A DNA stretch of 64,000 bases from assembly GCF_028372415.1 (NCBI RefSeq), contig NC_092874.1:56829865-56893864 (forward strand), written 5' to 3'. This document shows positions 33,340 to 44,009 of the stretch, in pieces; the first letter of the stretch is position 1, and each line of letters starts with the position of its first letter. A program made the position numbers and the translations under genes. Below the pieces are notes generated by a model. The model worked only from the letters and a program-made list of their open reading frames with translations. It was not told the DNA's origin and did no database searches. The stretch is from Notamacropus eugenii (Eukaryota > Chordata > Mammalia > Diprotodontia > Macropodidae).

Positions 33340-34075
33340 TAATCGTTACTATTATTTTCCTTCACCAACCTAGGACTGTGCACCTGGCTGGAGTGAATAG
33401 TGGTGAGGGCTGAAAGCTGCCAGTGGGAAGGGGAAAAGAGAGGTTGAATATTCATGCACAGAGCCGGGTAAAAGAATCCACCCTGACAACATGTTTGTGG
33501 TGACTTCCCTGGTTGCCATGCCCCGGTGTAGATCCAGTACCGTTCATGTAAACCCAGCCCTTCAACCTCTGCTGCATCTGCCAGCCCATACTCACAGACT
33601 ATTTCCATTTTTTCATAAACTAAATTAATTCGTATATTAGTAATCATGTTAATTGAACTATTTGTTGTGGGTTCAATATGGTCTGCTTCTGAGGAAAATA
33701 AGCATCTTGGTTTATCCCCGACATGTGTTCTCAAGCAATGCTTCACTTAACGCCCAGCTGTAAATCTGAATAAAATTGAAAAGACAAATTTCTGTAGACA
33801 CTGTTTTGGCTCCCTGTCTCCTTTGGCATTGAAACTGAAATCTTCTCTTTGAAAAAAATATAGCTGCCATCTGAACCAAGATTTCTATCATTCACTCCAG
33901 TTCCAACTAGTGGCTTCCTGCTCCTTTGGCATTTATGGTGCAACATTGGAGAGTCTGGGCCTTTGCCCACAAGATACTTTCTCTAATGGTGTGGGAGCAT
34001 TAATGGCGATACATGGATAAGTTGATGAGTAATGTTTAATTTCCTTGATATCAGTGCCTTTTGAAACAAATATTA
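33340..34075. other. Repeat-free block, candidate conserved non-coding element
   Basis: About 740 bases with no recognised transposon. The part at about 33,600-33,700 contains 'taaattaattcgtatattag' and 'gttaattgaac'; about 33,990-34,050 contains 'agcattaatggcgatacatg'. Homeodomain-type TAAT cores in balanced, non-repetitive sequence are typical of developmental enhancers. The 135- and 75-codon minus frames here (33,339-33,970) lack an ATG start or family resemblance. This is inference from texture only. Confidence 0.35.
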
Positions 34076-34252
34076 TAAAAAAAAAAAAAAGCAGTGAAAG
34101 GTCTATAAAAAAACAACAACCTCCATTTATGGCCTATATGTAGGTCCTAAAACATGACGAATTCATTTAGAAATAATTAAGATAAAACCAACCAGGATTT
34201 GGTATTAGAATATTTTGTTATTTTTAAAATGTGGCTTCACTCATTATCTCAT

Positions 34253-34445
34253 CATGGTGTATTGTAAAGAGTCCTGGATTTGGAATCAGAGGATTTGGGT
34301 TCAGATCTTAGCATTGTTGTTTACTGTTTTTAAGGATAAACAAGTCACTTCCTCTGTCTAGGTCTCACATTTTTCACCTGCAAAACAAAGAGTTGAACCA
34401 GGAGACCCCTAAGGACCCTATCAGCTCTAAATCGGATGTTCTTAT
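34253..34445 (+). repeat. MIR-like SINE
   Basis: 'tggatttggaatcagaggat', 'ttgggttcagatcttagcat', 'ctatcagctctaaatcggat'. It is preceded by a short A14 run at 34,077-34,090 and about 160 bases of unassigned sequence. Confidence 0.75.
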
Positions 34446-34739
34446 AGAATTGTATAAGGAAAAATAAAAATTTCCCATTATTTCCATCATAATTGATTGA
34501 GCTACAGATATGTATTGTGCCTAGAAATAGCACATCATTTGGACTGGGGACTCCTCACTTTCTGTAGAGATGGCAAGAATGCCAAAGGTGTCCTCACTTT
34601 CTGGTCATGTCCTCACCAAGCTGTCTGCACTCAGACCATCATCCTCATTCTACCACCACTACTACTCCACCCACCCCAAGAATCCCTTATAACTTTGGAC
34701 TCCGACCCTGGATCACACAGCTCTGACAAGTGAGCTTTG
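34446..34739. other. Unique stretch
   Basis: About 290 bases, nothing recognised. Confidence 0.35.
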
Positions 34740-35005
34740 GCCTTGTCTCATTGGAACTAGGCCTCCACAACCTTCTCAGTCATCTCTACTTCAGACTGTA
34801 CACTCTTTAAGAGAAGGGACTCAACCATCTCTACTTCTACTCTTTTCTGTATTGTCTTCTCCCGTTAGTATATACTCTTTAAGAACAGGGACTATCTTAT
34901 GCAAATTTTTTTGGTCGCTCACTTTTATTGATGTGTTTTTGCTTGTAATTGTATCTTCAAAACTTAGCCTAGTGCCCTGTACATAGAAACACTATCAAGC
35001 AACCA
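34740..35005 (+). mobile_element. L2 3' end with internal duplication
   Basis: 'actctttaagagaagggact' and, about 70 bases on, 'actctttaagaacagggact' duplicate the 'agctccttgagggcagggact' block. The tail is 'agcctagtgccctgtacata'. Confidence 0.65.
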
Positions 35006-35089
35006 GATTACCCATTGGTTATCTCTTATTCCCACCACATGACAAGCTTGTTTTCTTATTCATTCATATATTTACTTGACGGCATCTTC

Positions 35090-36260
35090 TTCATAATTGC
35101 TTGTTTGCAATATGTTTCAGCCTGGTCATACTCACCATATTCTGCTACATTGTCCTTTGGGTGATTCTCAGTTTAAGCTCTTTAGAGGCTGTAATGTTCC
35201 ATGACTTACAACAGCAGTGGAAGAGTAATGATATTAAAACTTCCAGGGAGAAGTTTGAGGTCACTAAAAGAACTTTGAAATTTCCCCAAAGAAGTCCAGT
35301 TCTCCTCCTTTTCAATCCCAGGCTTAATTCATTGTTTGCAGTCTATCCAATATCGTATCATGATGGATCAGTTCTATCAGATGTCCACTCAATTGCACAT
35401 CATAGCCTGGATAATTGATAGTCTATCAATCTGGTTTTGCCTGTGTGGATAGTTAGGCCAAACTCTTAAGAATGATTATGGTCTTGATGCAGTCAGCACC
35501 ATTTCATGAGGAAACAGGAGGTTCTCAATACCTATAAAGAATCTTTCCTCAACTTTGACTCTGAACCAGATTTCTTATAAGATAATGGTGAATTTTGGCA
35601 GCAAATTTTGGCAGCCTCATTTGGTATTGAAGATCAGAGGATCATTGACCAGGGTTGTCTCTGCTATTGTGCCTTTCAGGGAATCTTTTATAATTTTAAT
35701 ATGTGCATGGGAGACAACTTGTTGGACAGATGTTAAGATGGTGTATTTCTCTATCAAATCAAAAAAAAATTTTTAAATATCACCAACCAGTAAGCAGAGT
35801 GGAATTTTATATATTTCTGTATTTTCAAGCATTTGTGTGACAATAAAGTTGTGGTTTTCTGCAAGAATGTGTCTTGTAAAGGCATGCCTGTTCCTTTCTT
35901 ATATCATCGCTAAGGATGCCCTAGATGAATATTTAGGTTAATTTTAACAATTTTATATGGTTGAGGAAGTAGGCACATGGTTTACCATTATGATGTTCTT
36001 CCATCTACATTATTTTTTTCTTGTAATAATAAGGTCAGTGGTTTCTTTTTTCTATGTCCTAGCTATCTCGCCATTCTTTTGATCCTTATGCTAATAACTC
36101 ACTGGTCTGACTGTACACAAACAGTTTACTGAAGACTAACCAGATCAGAAACTAATAGTTTCTTGTCTATTAAAACAGATTCTGCCTCATTTACGGTTTT
36201 ATGTTATTTGGATGTTCTCCATATTCAGTGGTTGGTTCATTATGAATTTCCTTAAAGAAA
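35090..36260 (-). mobile_element. RTE-clade LINE, reverse transcriptase region
   Basis: Minus-strand reading gives, in order: 'tcctcaaccatataaaattg' (like PHLYKIF), 'gatataagaaaggaacaggc' (like KEQAGFR), 'aaccacaactttattgtcac' (HNFIVT), 'gtctcccatgcacatattaa' (VSHAYIK), then downstream 'ttctccctggaagttttaat', 'attacagcctctaaagagct' and 'gaatcacccaaaggacaatg'. The last block corresponds to the RTE C-terminal 'VTQRAMER' region, which also opens the fragment at 58.9-59.3 kb. Frames are broken by many changes. The clade call rests on remembered RTE consensus. Confidence 0.8.
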
Positions 36261-36689
36261 GTTTGACTGTGTTTAAGTATAAGGTTTCTGAGTATGATGA
36301 ATGTGTAAATGAAAGTCATACAGTAAGTTCTACGTTCCAGGCATTGTGCTAAATACTGGTTTGGTTTGGGAAGTCCTGGAGATGAGTTTGAGCCACAGGA
36401 AATTTACTTGACACAGTCTTTCCAGTCATATTGATTGAACTAAAGTTCCCAGAGATGAAGGTGGAAATGGAAAAGGGGCACACATTCAGCAGCAAGGTGG
36501 ACAGCCAATAGATGTCAAGAGGGAAATGAGAAACATGCTTGGAGTGGATAGATTCCCTTTTCTTGTCCTTTACTCTTTAACCATATTTTATTTTCCAAAA
36601 TACTTTTCCAACAATTTTCACCTATATCTATATTCACATAGAAATGATTGAGTATCAAAAGCTGGTTTTGTTTTTGTTTTTTCGGTCTA
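36261..36689. other. Unassigned stretch
   Basis: Contains a possible antisense L2 terminus at about 36,300-36,360 ('ccaggcattgtgctaaatac'); otherwise unassigned. Confidence 0.35.
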
Positions 36690-36915
36690 GATCTGTGATT
36701 TCATTGTCATGAAGCTCTCCAGGAGAGGAGACGTATCTTTTTGTCTCTACAAATGCAAATTATTACTTTTATGCAGTTTTAGGTATTAGAAAGTTTCCTG
36801 GGTTACTGAGAGTATAAGTGACCTGCCCTGGGTCATGGGTAATAGGCCAAGGTATTTATTAGAGGTAGGACTCCACCCAAGTCTTCTTGACCCCTTGGCT
36901 GGCTTTCATTGAAGT
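36690..36915 (-). repeat. SINE family K, copy 2
   Basis: Starts 'agatctgtgatttcattgtc', then 'tctccaggagaggagacg', 'aagtgacctgccctgggtca' and 'taggactccacccaagtctt'. Same layout as 22,545-22,745. Confidence 0.6.
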
Positions 36916-37119
36916 TGTTGATTCAATTTGGAAGATCTCATAGAATTCATACTTTGTACTCAGCAATAGCTCTTGGTACATACCATATACATATTTTTAT
37001 GGTGCTCATGGTAAATCATAAACATTGAAATACAAGAAGACTGAATAGCCTATGAAATGATATTTCTTGTTATCTCTGGATGAATGACAAAGTTAACTTT
37101 CCTTTGCCTTTCCAGAGTT

Positions 37120-37462
37120 AGGGACTGTTTCAGTCTTTGTACTTGTATCCCTAGCACCTAGCAGAGTACCTGGTGCTTAAAAAGAGCTAGCATTTATATA
37201 GCACTTTTAGGTTTGCAAAGCACTTTACACATGTTGCTTCATTTCATTTTCAAAACAACCTGTGAAGTGAGTGCTATTGCTACATTTTTACAGATGAGGA
37301 AACTGAGATTAAGCAACTAGGAGAAGTTAAATGACTTGACTAAGGTCATGCAGAAAACAATTTTGTGAGGTAAGATTTAAATTTAGGTCTTCCTGGTTTC
37401 ATATTCATCAATCTACCCATTGTGCCACCTAGCTGCCACGCTTAATAAATGCTTGTTGGTTG
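37120..37462 (+). mobile_element. L2 3' tail split by a MIR-like SINE
   Basis: 'tatccctagcacctagcaga' and 'gtacctggtgcttaaaaa' at 37,148-37,185; the tail resumes 'gcttaataaatgcttgttgg' after the SINE. The near-repeats gcttaaaaa and gcttaataa at the two junctions look like the SINE's target-site duplication. Confidence 0.75.
37183..37437 (-). repeat. MIR-like CORE-SINE nested in L2
   Basis: 'gctagcatttatatagcact', 'taggtttgcaaagcacttta', 'acagatgaggaaactgagat', ending 'gtgccacctagctgcc'. Full length. Confidence 0.88.
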
Positions 37463-37578
37463 ACTGGTTTTGAACCTATAAGCATCCTTCATTTAGATAC
37501 AATATTTTCCAATGGGTAACTTCACTGATTTTGAACCTATAAACATCCTTCATTTAGATACAATGTTTTCCAATGGGT
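37460..37578 (+). repeat. Tandem duplication, ~50-base unit, 61-base period
   Basis: 37,468-37,517 and 37,529-37,578 are direct repeats of a 50-base unit starting 'ttttgaacctataa' and ending 'ttttccaatgggt'. They differ at two positions by eye. They sit exactly between the L2 tail and a SINE-A. Confidence 0.92.
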
Positions 37579-37815
37579 TTTGTTGTTGCTGTTATTTTAT
37601 TCAGAAGTTTCAGTTGTGTCCAACTCTTCATTCTTGACAGAGATACTGGAGTGGTTTGCGTTTTCTCCGGCTCATTTTTATAGATGAGGAAACTAAGGCA
37701 AACAAGGTAAGTGACCTGCCCAGGGTCACACAGCGAGTGTCTAAGGCCATATTTAAACTCAGGTCTTCCTAACTCCAGGCCCAGCACTCTATCAACTGTA
37801 TCACTTAGCTGCTGA
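37576..37815 (-). repeat. SINE-A, full length
   Basis: Starts at the antisense 3' end 'ttttgttgttgctgtta', then 'agttgtgtccaactcttcat', 'actggagtggtttgcgtttt' and 'tgacctgcccagggtcacac', ending 'tatcacttagctgctg'. Confidence 0.92.
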
Positions 37816-37989
37816 AGTTATTGTTTATAAATGGTCTAAAAACTCTTTGATTCTTAGCACTACATGTCCCCCTTTCCACCATTTTGCTAACGTGATTACA
37901 AAAGCAGAAAAGGGCCACGTGTGACTGAAGGTCATTTGGCATTTTTTCATGACTTTTTAGGGCCAAACAATTTATTCCCAAATGGTCAA

Positions 37990-38245
37990 ACTGCTGTTCA
38001 TAGGACCACAGATGTAGGACTAGAAGGGAGGTCAGAGGCAATGAATTTCTCTCTTAGCTAGGCTTCTCTCAGTAAACAGTCCCAATCTACTCCTGGGATT
38101 CTATAAAAAGCCTTTCCAGCATAGCAGAACCTCTCAGAGCTTGTACTGCATAGGCATAGCCTCCAAGAACCCACATCTGGCACTGATGTGGGACTTTGTG
38201 AAGGAGATCTCACACACAATGGGTGCTTAACAATTGTTGACCTTC
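37990..38245. repeat. MIR3-like fragment and L2 tail
   Basis: 'ggactagaagggaggtcaga' (antisense MIR3 type, about 37,990-38,050) and 'caatgggtgcttaacaattg' with 'ttgacc' (L2 tail, about 38,170-38,245). Confidence 0.5.
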
Positions 38246-39519
38246 TAAAATTTACAAGTAAATGATATGATTTGAGAGGATGTCATCTAGGAGCCCCTTC
38301 CCCCCAATATCATATCCATCATTATAACTTTATTCTTTGAGATCTGAAAGTAATTTCCATCTTGCTGAGTTCTTTTAAAATGCAAAATATTGAGATTCAA
38401 AGATTCCAGTTGCTGCAATCATCATCATCATTATTCATTTTGGGGGGACATCTCTATGACAATTCTACAATATGTGAGTTTTATTGGGGAGGCAAAAAAA
38501 CCTAAAGATGTGATCTTTGCCTTCTAGAAGCTTACCTTGTTCAAGAGTTTGTACTGCTTTCCTCTCTGATGGCTTATCCCCCTTGCCTGTTGATCAATGA
38601 GGAAAGAATCCATTCTTCCTTTTGGGAAATATGAACAAGGGAACTTGTGTTCAAAGCCTTGTTATTGAATTTCAAGGTAACATTTTGAATATCAAGAATC
38701 TGCTCATAAATAACTTCTTAGCATGAGGCTGTCCTTTTCAACTCTCCTGGGAAATCAATGGCAACACTGGTCTATAGCACGAATCACCTGAGATGTAATG
38801 GCTGTGCAAGAGAGAATGAACTGGGAACTGTCCAACCTTATCAAAATGCTAGTGTTATGTCAAGACCACAAGTTTATTTGAAAACTGGTTTCTGTCTTTG
38901 GGGCTGGGAGAGTGAAAGAAGAGGGCAATATGTTGTTTCTAGGTAAGATAAGCAAAAAGAGCTTTAAAAGAAGTATTGTCATGCCCTAGTGTTCTTCTCT
39001 GAGGCCACCAGACCGAAAGAGCCAGTAGGATTCTTTGAAACAATGGTTTTCCCTTAACATTTGAATGTCATGGTTGAAAAGACTGAGGCCGAGGGGGTCT
39101 AAGTGATATCCTGGGAGAAAGTGAAACTTCAGATACTTATTTACATGTTAATAAAACAGAATTGCTTTTAGAATTTCTGACTGATTCGAATTTTCAACAT
39201 AACTGAGCTGTCGATTGTTCCTGATTACATCATATAAAATTAGGAGAGGATGGTGGCTCCTTTCCCATTTACACCTCCTCTTCTTTCAATAGCATTATCC
39301 TGGTGAAAATCCTATTTTGCTTATTACAAGCTGGTTTCATCTACTTGAAAACAACACTGGAAAACACTCTTAAGATTCAGAAACTTTGTTTTATTCAGGT
39401 TTAATGAGGATCTTGTCAAGAAGTGGGTGCCTGAAGTATTATATTTCATGCTTAATCCCACCCTTTCCCCCACTCTAAAAGACTATTCAATTGAAATGCC
39501 ACTTCAGATATATTCAGTA
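38246..39519. other. Unique stretch, 1.27 kb
   Basis: No repeat recognised apart from a short (ATC)n at 38,418-38,437. The 62-codon frame 38,758-38,946 ends at a good splice-donor-like 'tctaggtaagat' but has no family resemblance. 39,150-39,260 is AT-rich and non-repetitive. Confidence 0.4.
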
Positions 39520-40010
39520 TTAAAGTGCCTACCATGTACAAGATGTCTGACAGAAAGAGCAATGGGGGAAGAGACAGCAGCAAGACTGGAAGTGTCCTAA
39601 CTCTTCCCTCTTCCCCCCACCCATCCCCCAAAGCTCATTAGGGAAAACCTTATCATTGGGTAAGATGTCATCAGCCTTGGTGCTCCACCTCATCATTACC
39701 CAGGGCCCCCTGCTTGGAGGGGGGAGCCAGGAACTCCAGGACCTCCATTTAAGGAGAGAGCTCAGCTGAGGCAGCTCCTCATGTCTTACCAGGCAATAGG
39801 ACCCTGGAACTTTTCCAACTTCCCTACACCCTACACTGTCCCCCCAACATACCTTCTCTCCCCTTTTCAGTGTTTGTATATTATCTTCCCCCATTGGTAA
39901 ACTCTTTGAGGACATATTGTTTTTCCTTTTTTGCCTGTTTGAGTCCCCAGAGATTAGCACAGTGCCTGATATGTAGATGCTTAATAAATGTTTTTGATGA
40001 TTGAGCATTG
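39520..40010 (+). mobile_element. Interspersed repeat with L2-type 3' tail
   Basis: The right part, 'cagtgtttgtatattatctt', 'taaactctttgaggacatat', 'agattagcacagtgcctgat' and 'gcttaataaatgtttttgat', is an L2-type terminus. The GC-richer left part ('ccatttaaggagagagctca', 'ggcaataggaccctggaact') resembles a 3' region recurrent in marsupial genomes (memory). The 162-codon minus frame 39,529-40,017 lies across it and is therefore not a gene. Confidence 0.6.
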
Positions 40011-40109
40011 AAAGCATGTGAAAAAAATGAATTTAAAAAATAAATAAGACTCTCTACCTCAAAGAATAATGTGGCCATAGGAGATAAGAAACAGGCTAAT
40101 GGAATTTGA

Positions 40110-40205
40110 GTTCCTTGTAGGATCTAGTCTGTCATTATTTGCTTAAATGTACAGTGACTGCCTCTTAGAAGATGCTTAATAAATGCATTTTGAATTGAAA
40201 TAAAG
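40110..40205 (+). mobile_element. L2-type 3' tail
   Basis: 'gagttccttgtaggatctag' and 'gatgcttaataaatgcattt'. Confidence 0.55.
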
Positions 40206-40769
40206 TCAAAGTGTTATTTCCACAAAAGTAGGTGTCATTAGGGAAGGGCAGAGGAGTCATCATTGAGTTAATCAATCAATTACTTGATCATCCACCTCAC
40301 TTAAAATAACTAACCAACCCTATATTCTGATACTTTCCCCAAGTGAGAAAACCTCTATTGAGTGAAAGACTTGATACAAGATTTGAAAAGTTCTTGATCA
40401 ATTTAGAAATCCTTGAAAGTTGATGGATGAACTGGAGTGCTCTGGACAGATTCAGCTCTTCCTTGTCCCCAGACATATCAGGCTAATACCCTTCTTCAGG
40501 AGCACCCCCTCACTTTACCTCCTACCCCACACCCAGATCGTTCCCCCAAACTGCAATACTCTCTAGTGGCTCTTACATAGAAAAAGCACATACCTCTTTC
40601 AAAGCCAAGATATGATTTTCCCTATGATAATATTATCAACTCTGACCTGCCTTGCACAAGGTTTGTGCAAGCACCCCAGATCCCTTTATAAATTGCAGAG
40701 AAGGTGCTAATTCATCTAGGTAGAGGGAGTTACCTCAACTGGGAGTTTTGGTTTATTTTTTAATATTGA
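40206..40769. other. Unique stretch
   Basis: About 560 bases, nothing recognised. Confidence 0.4.
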
Positions 40770-41195
40770 AAAAGTATAGACCTAATCCTTCTCTCTATCC
40801 CTATGGCTATGTCTATTATGAACCCTTTCTCTGTCCCTTTCCTGATCCCTATCCCCTATCTTTACCCCTACCCATCCTTATCTTTTTATCTGTCCCTACC
40901 CCTGTCCCTATCTCTGTCCCTATCCTTGTTCCTGTCTCTATCCCTATCCTCTCCCTACTCTCCCCTCTATTCCTAGTCCTGTCCTTATCCCTGTCCCTAC
41001 CTCTACCCATGTCCCTGTCCCTGTCTCTATCCATGTCCCTGTCTATATCCCCATGCCCTTCCCTACCACTATTTCTATCCCAATTCCTATCCCTGTCTTT
41101 GTCTTTGTCCCTGTCTCTGTGCATATCCTTATCCTTCCCTTACTTTCACCTCTATTCCTAGTCCTGTCCTTATCCCTGTCCCTGTCCCTGTCGCT
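40770..41195. repeat. Degenerate (CCCTRT)n hexamer minisatellite
   Basis: About 425 bases of TCCCTA/TCCCTG/TCCTTA-type hexamers. A 34-base segment starting 'ctctattcctagtcctgtc' occurs identically at 40,965 and 41,150 (185-base spacing), showing higher-order duplication. It is not the vertebrate telomere unit. Frames to 137 codons here are repeat translations. Confidence 0.92.
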
Positions 41196-41292
41196 ATCCT
41201 TATATGCAAGCCACTGTTCTAAATGCTGGGCATATAAAACCAAAAATAAAGCAGTACCTGACCTTATGTACTTGCATTCTATTTGAACAAAG
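41196..41292 (-). mobile_element. L2 3' end, antisense
   Basis: 'gcaagccactgttctaaatg', 'cctgaccttatgtacttgca'; it abuts the minisatellite. Confidence 0.6.
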
Positions 41293-41399
41293 GGTCAGTT
41301 CTCTTTCACTTGGCATTTGTTTATTTGTTACCTTGAATGGCTGTTGAATTGTTCCTCAGCCATACTGTAAGGTGCTTAAGGGCTAAAGTCAGGAAGTAA

Positions 41400-41645
41400 G
41401 GAAACAAACAGTGTCTACAATGAGTCAAACACTGTGCCAAACATTTTCGTTTGATCCTCTCAGCAGTCCTGGGAAATAGGTAGTATTGTTTTCTCCTTTT
41501 TACAGTTGAGGAAACTGAGGCAAACAGAGGCTAAATGAGTTGTCCACAGTCACATAGCTAGTAAATGTCTGAGGCCATTTTTGAACTCAGGTCTTCCTGA
41601 CTTCAAATCCAGTGCTTAATCCACTGGTCCACTTTGCTGCCCTGT
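41400..41645 (-). repeat. MIR-like CORE-SINE, full length
   Basis: 'ttgatcctctcagcagtcct', 'acagttgaggaaactgaggc', 'gtccacagtcacatagctag', 'ttttgaactcaggtcttcct', ending 'ccactttgctgccc'. Confidence 0.88.
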
Positions 41646-42459
41646 GTGTTGTACCCCTTTCCTATTCAAGCAGAATTCAAATTCAGTGCTTGACTAAGGG
41701 GTTAGAGTAGACTGAAGGAGAAATTTCTTATCACTCTTATTGGAGAAGCTACCAAAGCCCCGAAAGGCTTTCCTTGTAGATAGTTACTTTAGCCGGGTAA
41801 GATTCCAAAGGCATTTTCACTGCGGACCTGCTTCCTAGCAGACCTCTTGGGGTTTCTCTATGCCCCATGGTACCCAATAAAGTTTTGCAAAAGCTACCAC
41901 TTTGCTCACTCTAGACAGAATATTTCTTAGTGTGCCTCCCAATAATGAGCTAAAATAAGCCATGGTCTCTGCTGGTTTTGCTCTGTGGATAGGAAAGTGG
42001 AGCTTGCTACCTTTTCAAGAACTGATTTACCTCATTGGCACTGGCGGTCCCGCTGCATGGCATGTTCCACAGAAATGATAGTGGTTGCTTATTTGCTGTG
42101 TTCCCAGGATGTACAGTCTACAAAAACAGCACACTGGGGGACTGATACCAGGGACAATGCCTCTGGTACTTGTTTTACCTTTAGAGACACAGAGTTCCTA
42201 TGAGATTTGTCTCTGCGTTACGCTAAAAGCCTAATTCTTTTGTATTTGGATTGCTAATCTTTACTGTACGATATCCATCCTACATGGTGCTGATGGATAA
42301 AGCCTCCTAAAAATGGATAACTCAATTCACCATTACAATTCTTAATTGCTGCCATCCACAGGGATGGACAACAATTGAATTTTAAAATTTCATTAAAAAG
42401 AAACATAAAAATTCTCAATATGTCTCTCAATTCCATTTAAATATCAGTCTTTCTGATAG
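41646..42459. other. Unique stretch
   Basis: About 810 bases. Small frames at 41,985-42,203 (+) and 42,254-42,436 (-) have no family resemblance. Confidence 0.4.
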
Positions 42460-43010
42460 AGTCTAAGCTTAGATGTAATGAAGTGAATGATTTTTTAAAG
42501 TAAATTTATCCATGTGAAGAAGGAATGCAATTCATTCTATCTGAGAGCTTCACTCTAGGATTCTTGATGAGGATATGAATAAATGAATGAATGCTCAGGC
42601 CAGTTTACATTACTCTTAAGTGGTTAATTATACTATAAACACCATGATTTCGTAGGCAGAAATAGGGAAAAAAAAAGATCCTTGGAGACATGTTTAATCA
42701 TTTGGATCCAGTAGTGCAGTGTTTATCCATTCATTTTTGGCCCATTAGAGTGTAAATTAGATTTGATTCGCTGGCTCTGATTGGCTTAATTGCCCCAGTT
42801 ACAGATGAAGTACAAATAAAATTGTAATAAATTGAGCAGATGTTTAACCTACTCTACCAAGATCTTTAATAGTCAATTCCAATTGCAATTTACATTCAGC
42901 AATTTAACAAGACCCTTAGGAAACATATTTGATTATTAAAACAAGCTGTTTGTTTCTGTGGGTGATGGAAACTAGACTTTTGTGTCATATGCTTAGAAAT
43001 CACACAATTT
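42460..43010. other. Repeat-free AT-rich block, candidate conserved non-coding element
   Basis: About 550 bases without a recognised transposon, dense in TAAT/ATTA cores: 'ggttaattatac' (42,622), 'attggcttaattgcc' (42,779), 'ccaattgcaatttac' (42,879). Also 'gagcagatgtttaac'. The texture (non-repetitive, AT-rich, many homeodomain-type cores, no frames) is that of a developmental enhancer. Conservation itself cannot be seen from one sequence. Confidence 0.4.
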
Positions 43011-43719
43011 AAAAAATTCACTTACAATAACTCCAGAATGGGATATGTGTGTGTGTGTGTATACACATAGATATTACACAATTCAATCACTATAACACAC
43101 CCACATACACACATACATGTTTCTGGCCAAATATATGAATCTATTAGCCTGGAAAAGAAATAAAAGGGCAGGATTTTAAAAGTGGCAAGAATGAAAAATC
43201 TAACAAAGTGTGATTTTTTTCCCTAAAGGAAGAATCAAATCGTTTCAGCAAGTTTCTGAATTAAAAGGTTCTGGGAAGGATTCATCTTAATTTGGCTATC
43301 AGTTAGAACACAGGCAACCAACTCTACTAACAGTGTTCCCTATATCTTTCATCTGATGTTCATGTATTTAAAATATTCTTCTCAAGATCACTACACAGAG
43401 CTCACACAAATCTTGCCTTTTTTCATCATTTCCCTTGTCATTCCAGCTGGCTGTTAGGATGCTACAGACTCCTATACTGTGTGAATTGGTGTTACCAACA
43501 GCATCTGGCAGAAACTGGCATGCCCCACTTCTCATCTTCCCCCAAAATAGACTTTTCAATGGGTTTTAGTCCCCCTTCTATAAATATAGACTATAAGGGG
43601 AGACATTTACCAAACAGGTAGCCATTTTTTGTTGAAGAGTGTGGCCATGCCTTGCCAAGGCATGAAGACAGTTTGCTGAGAGGAGCAAAATGGATTCATG
43701 GAGACAAAAAAGCCTGAAG
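43011..43719. other. Unique stretch with short TG/CA runs
   Basis: A (TG)n of about 16 bases near 43,046 and CA-rich runs near 43,097. The rest is unassigned. Confidence 0.4.
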
Positions 43720-43875
43720 TTTTAAAGCCACACGGAACCTTAGGGACGATCAGGTCCAACCCCTTCACTTTACAGATGACAAAACTGGGGTCTGAGGAGA
43801 CCTTTGTTAAGCAGTTTATTTAGATAGTGGCAGAGCTGGAGTTAGGAACCCAAATCTCCTAACTGCAATACTCTT
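43720..43875 (-). repeat. MIR3-like SINE
   Basis: 'cggaaccttagggacgatca', 'ccaaccccttcactttacag', 'tggcagagctggagttagga'. Confidence 0.7.
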
Positions 43876-43914
43876 TGTACCGATATCAGAATCTTAGTGG
43901 CAAAACCAAATTTT

Positions 43915-44000
43915 CCCTTTTAAAACATTTTATTGATATATTTTATTTTTTGCATCATTGTCATTTCTGTATATAGTGCTCTCTCCTCTGCTCTAGGCCA
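43915..44000 (-). mobile_element. L1 3'-end fragment
   Basis: 'cattttattgatatatttta' and 'tgcatcattgtcatttctgt' resemble the antisense start of marsupial L1 3' UTRs; only about 85 bases. Confidence 0.45.
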
Positions 44001-44009
44001 AAACCAAAT

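Noticed and set aside
33339-33970. 135- and 75-codon minus-strand frames
   Set aside because: The 135-codon frame opens with GTG, its first Met is about residue 34, and no family resemblance is seen; a regulatory block is a better explanation.
38758-38946. 62-codon frame ending at a donor-like 'tctaggtaagat' as an exon
   Set aside because: No acceptor, no protein resemblance; a single good donor-like site is expected by chance.
39529-40017. 162-codon minus-strand frame with ATG
   Set aside because: It lies across an interspersed repeat with an L2-type tail, antisense to it, and shows no domain.
40748-41286. Open frames of 66-137 codons on both strands
   Set aside because: They read through the hexamer minisatellite; low complexity on both strands.
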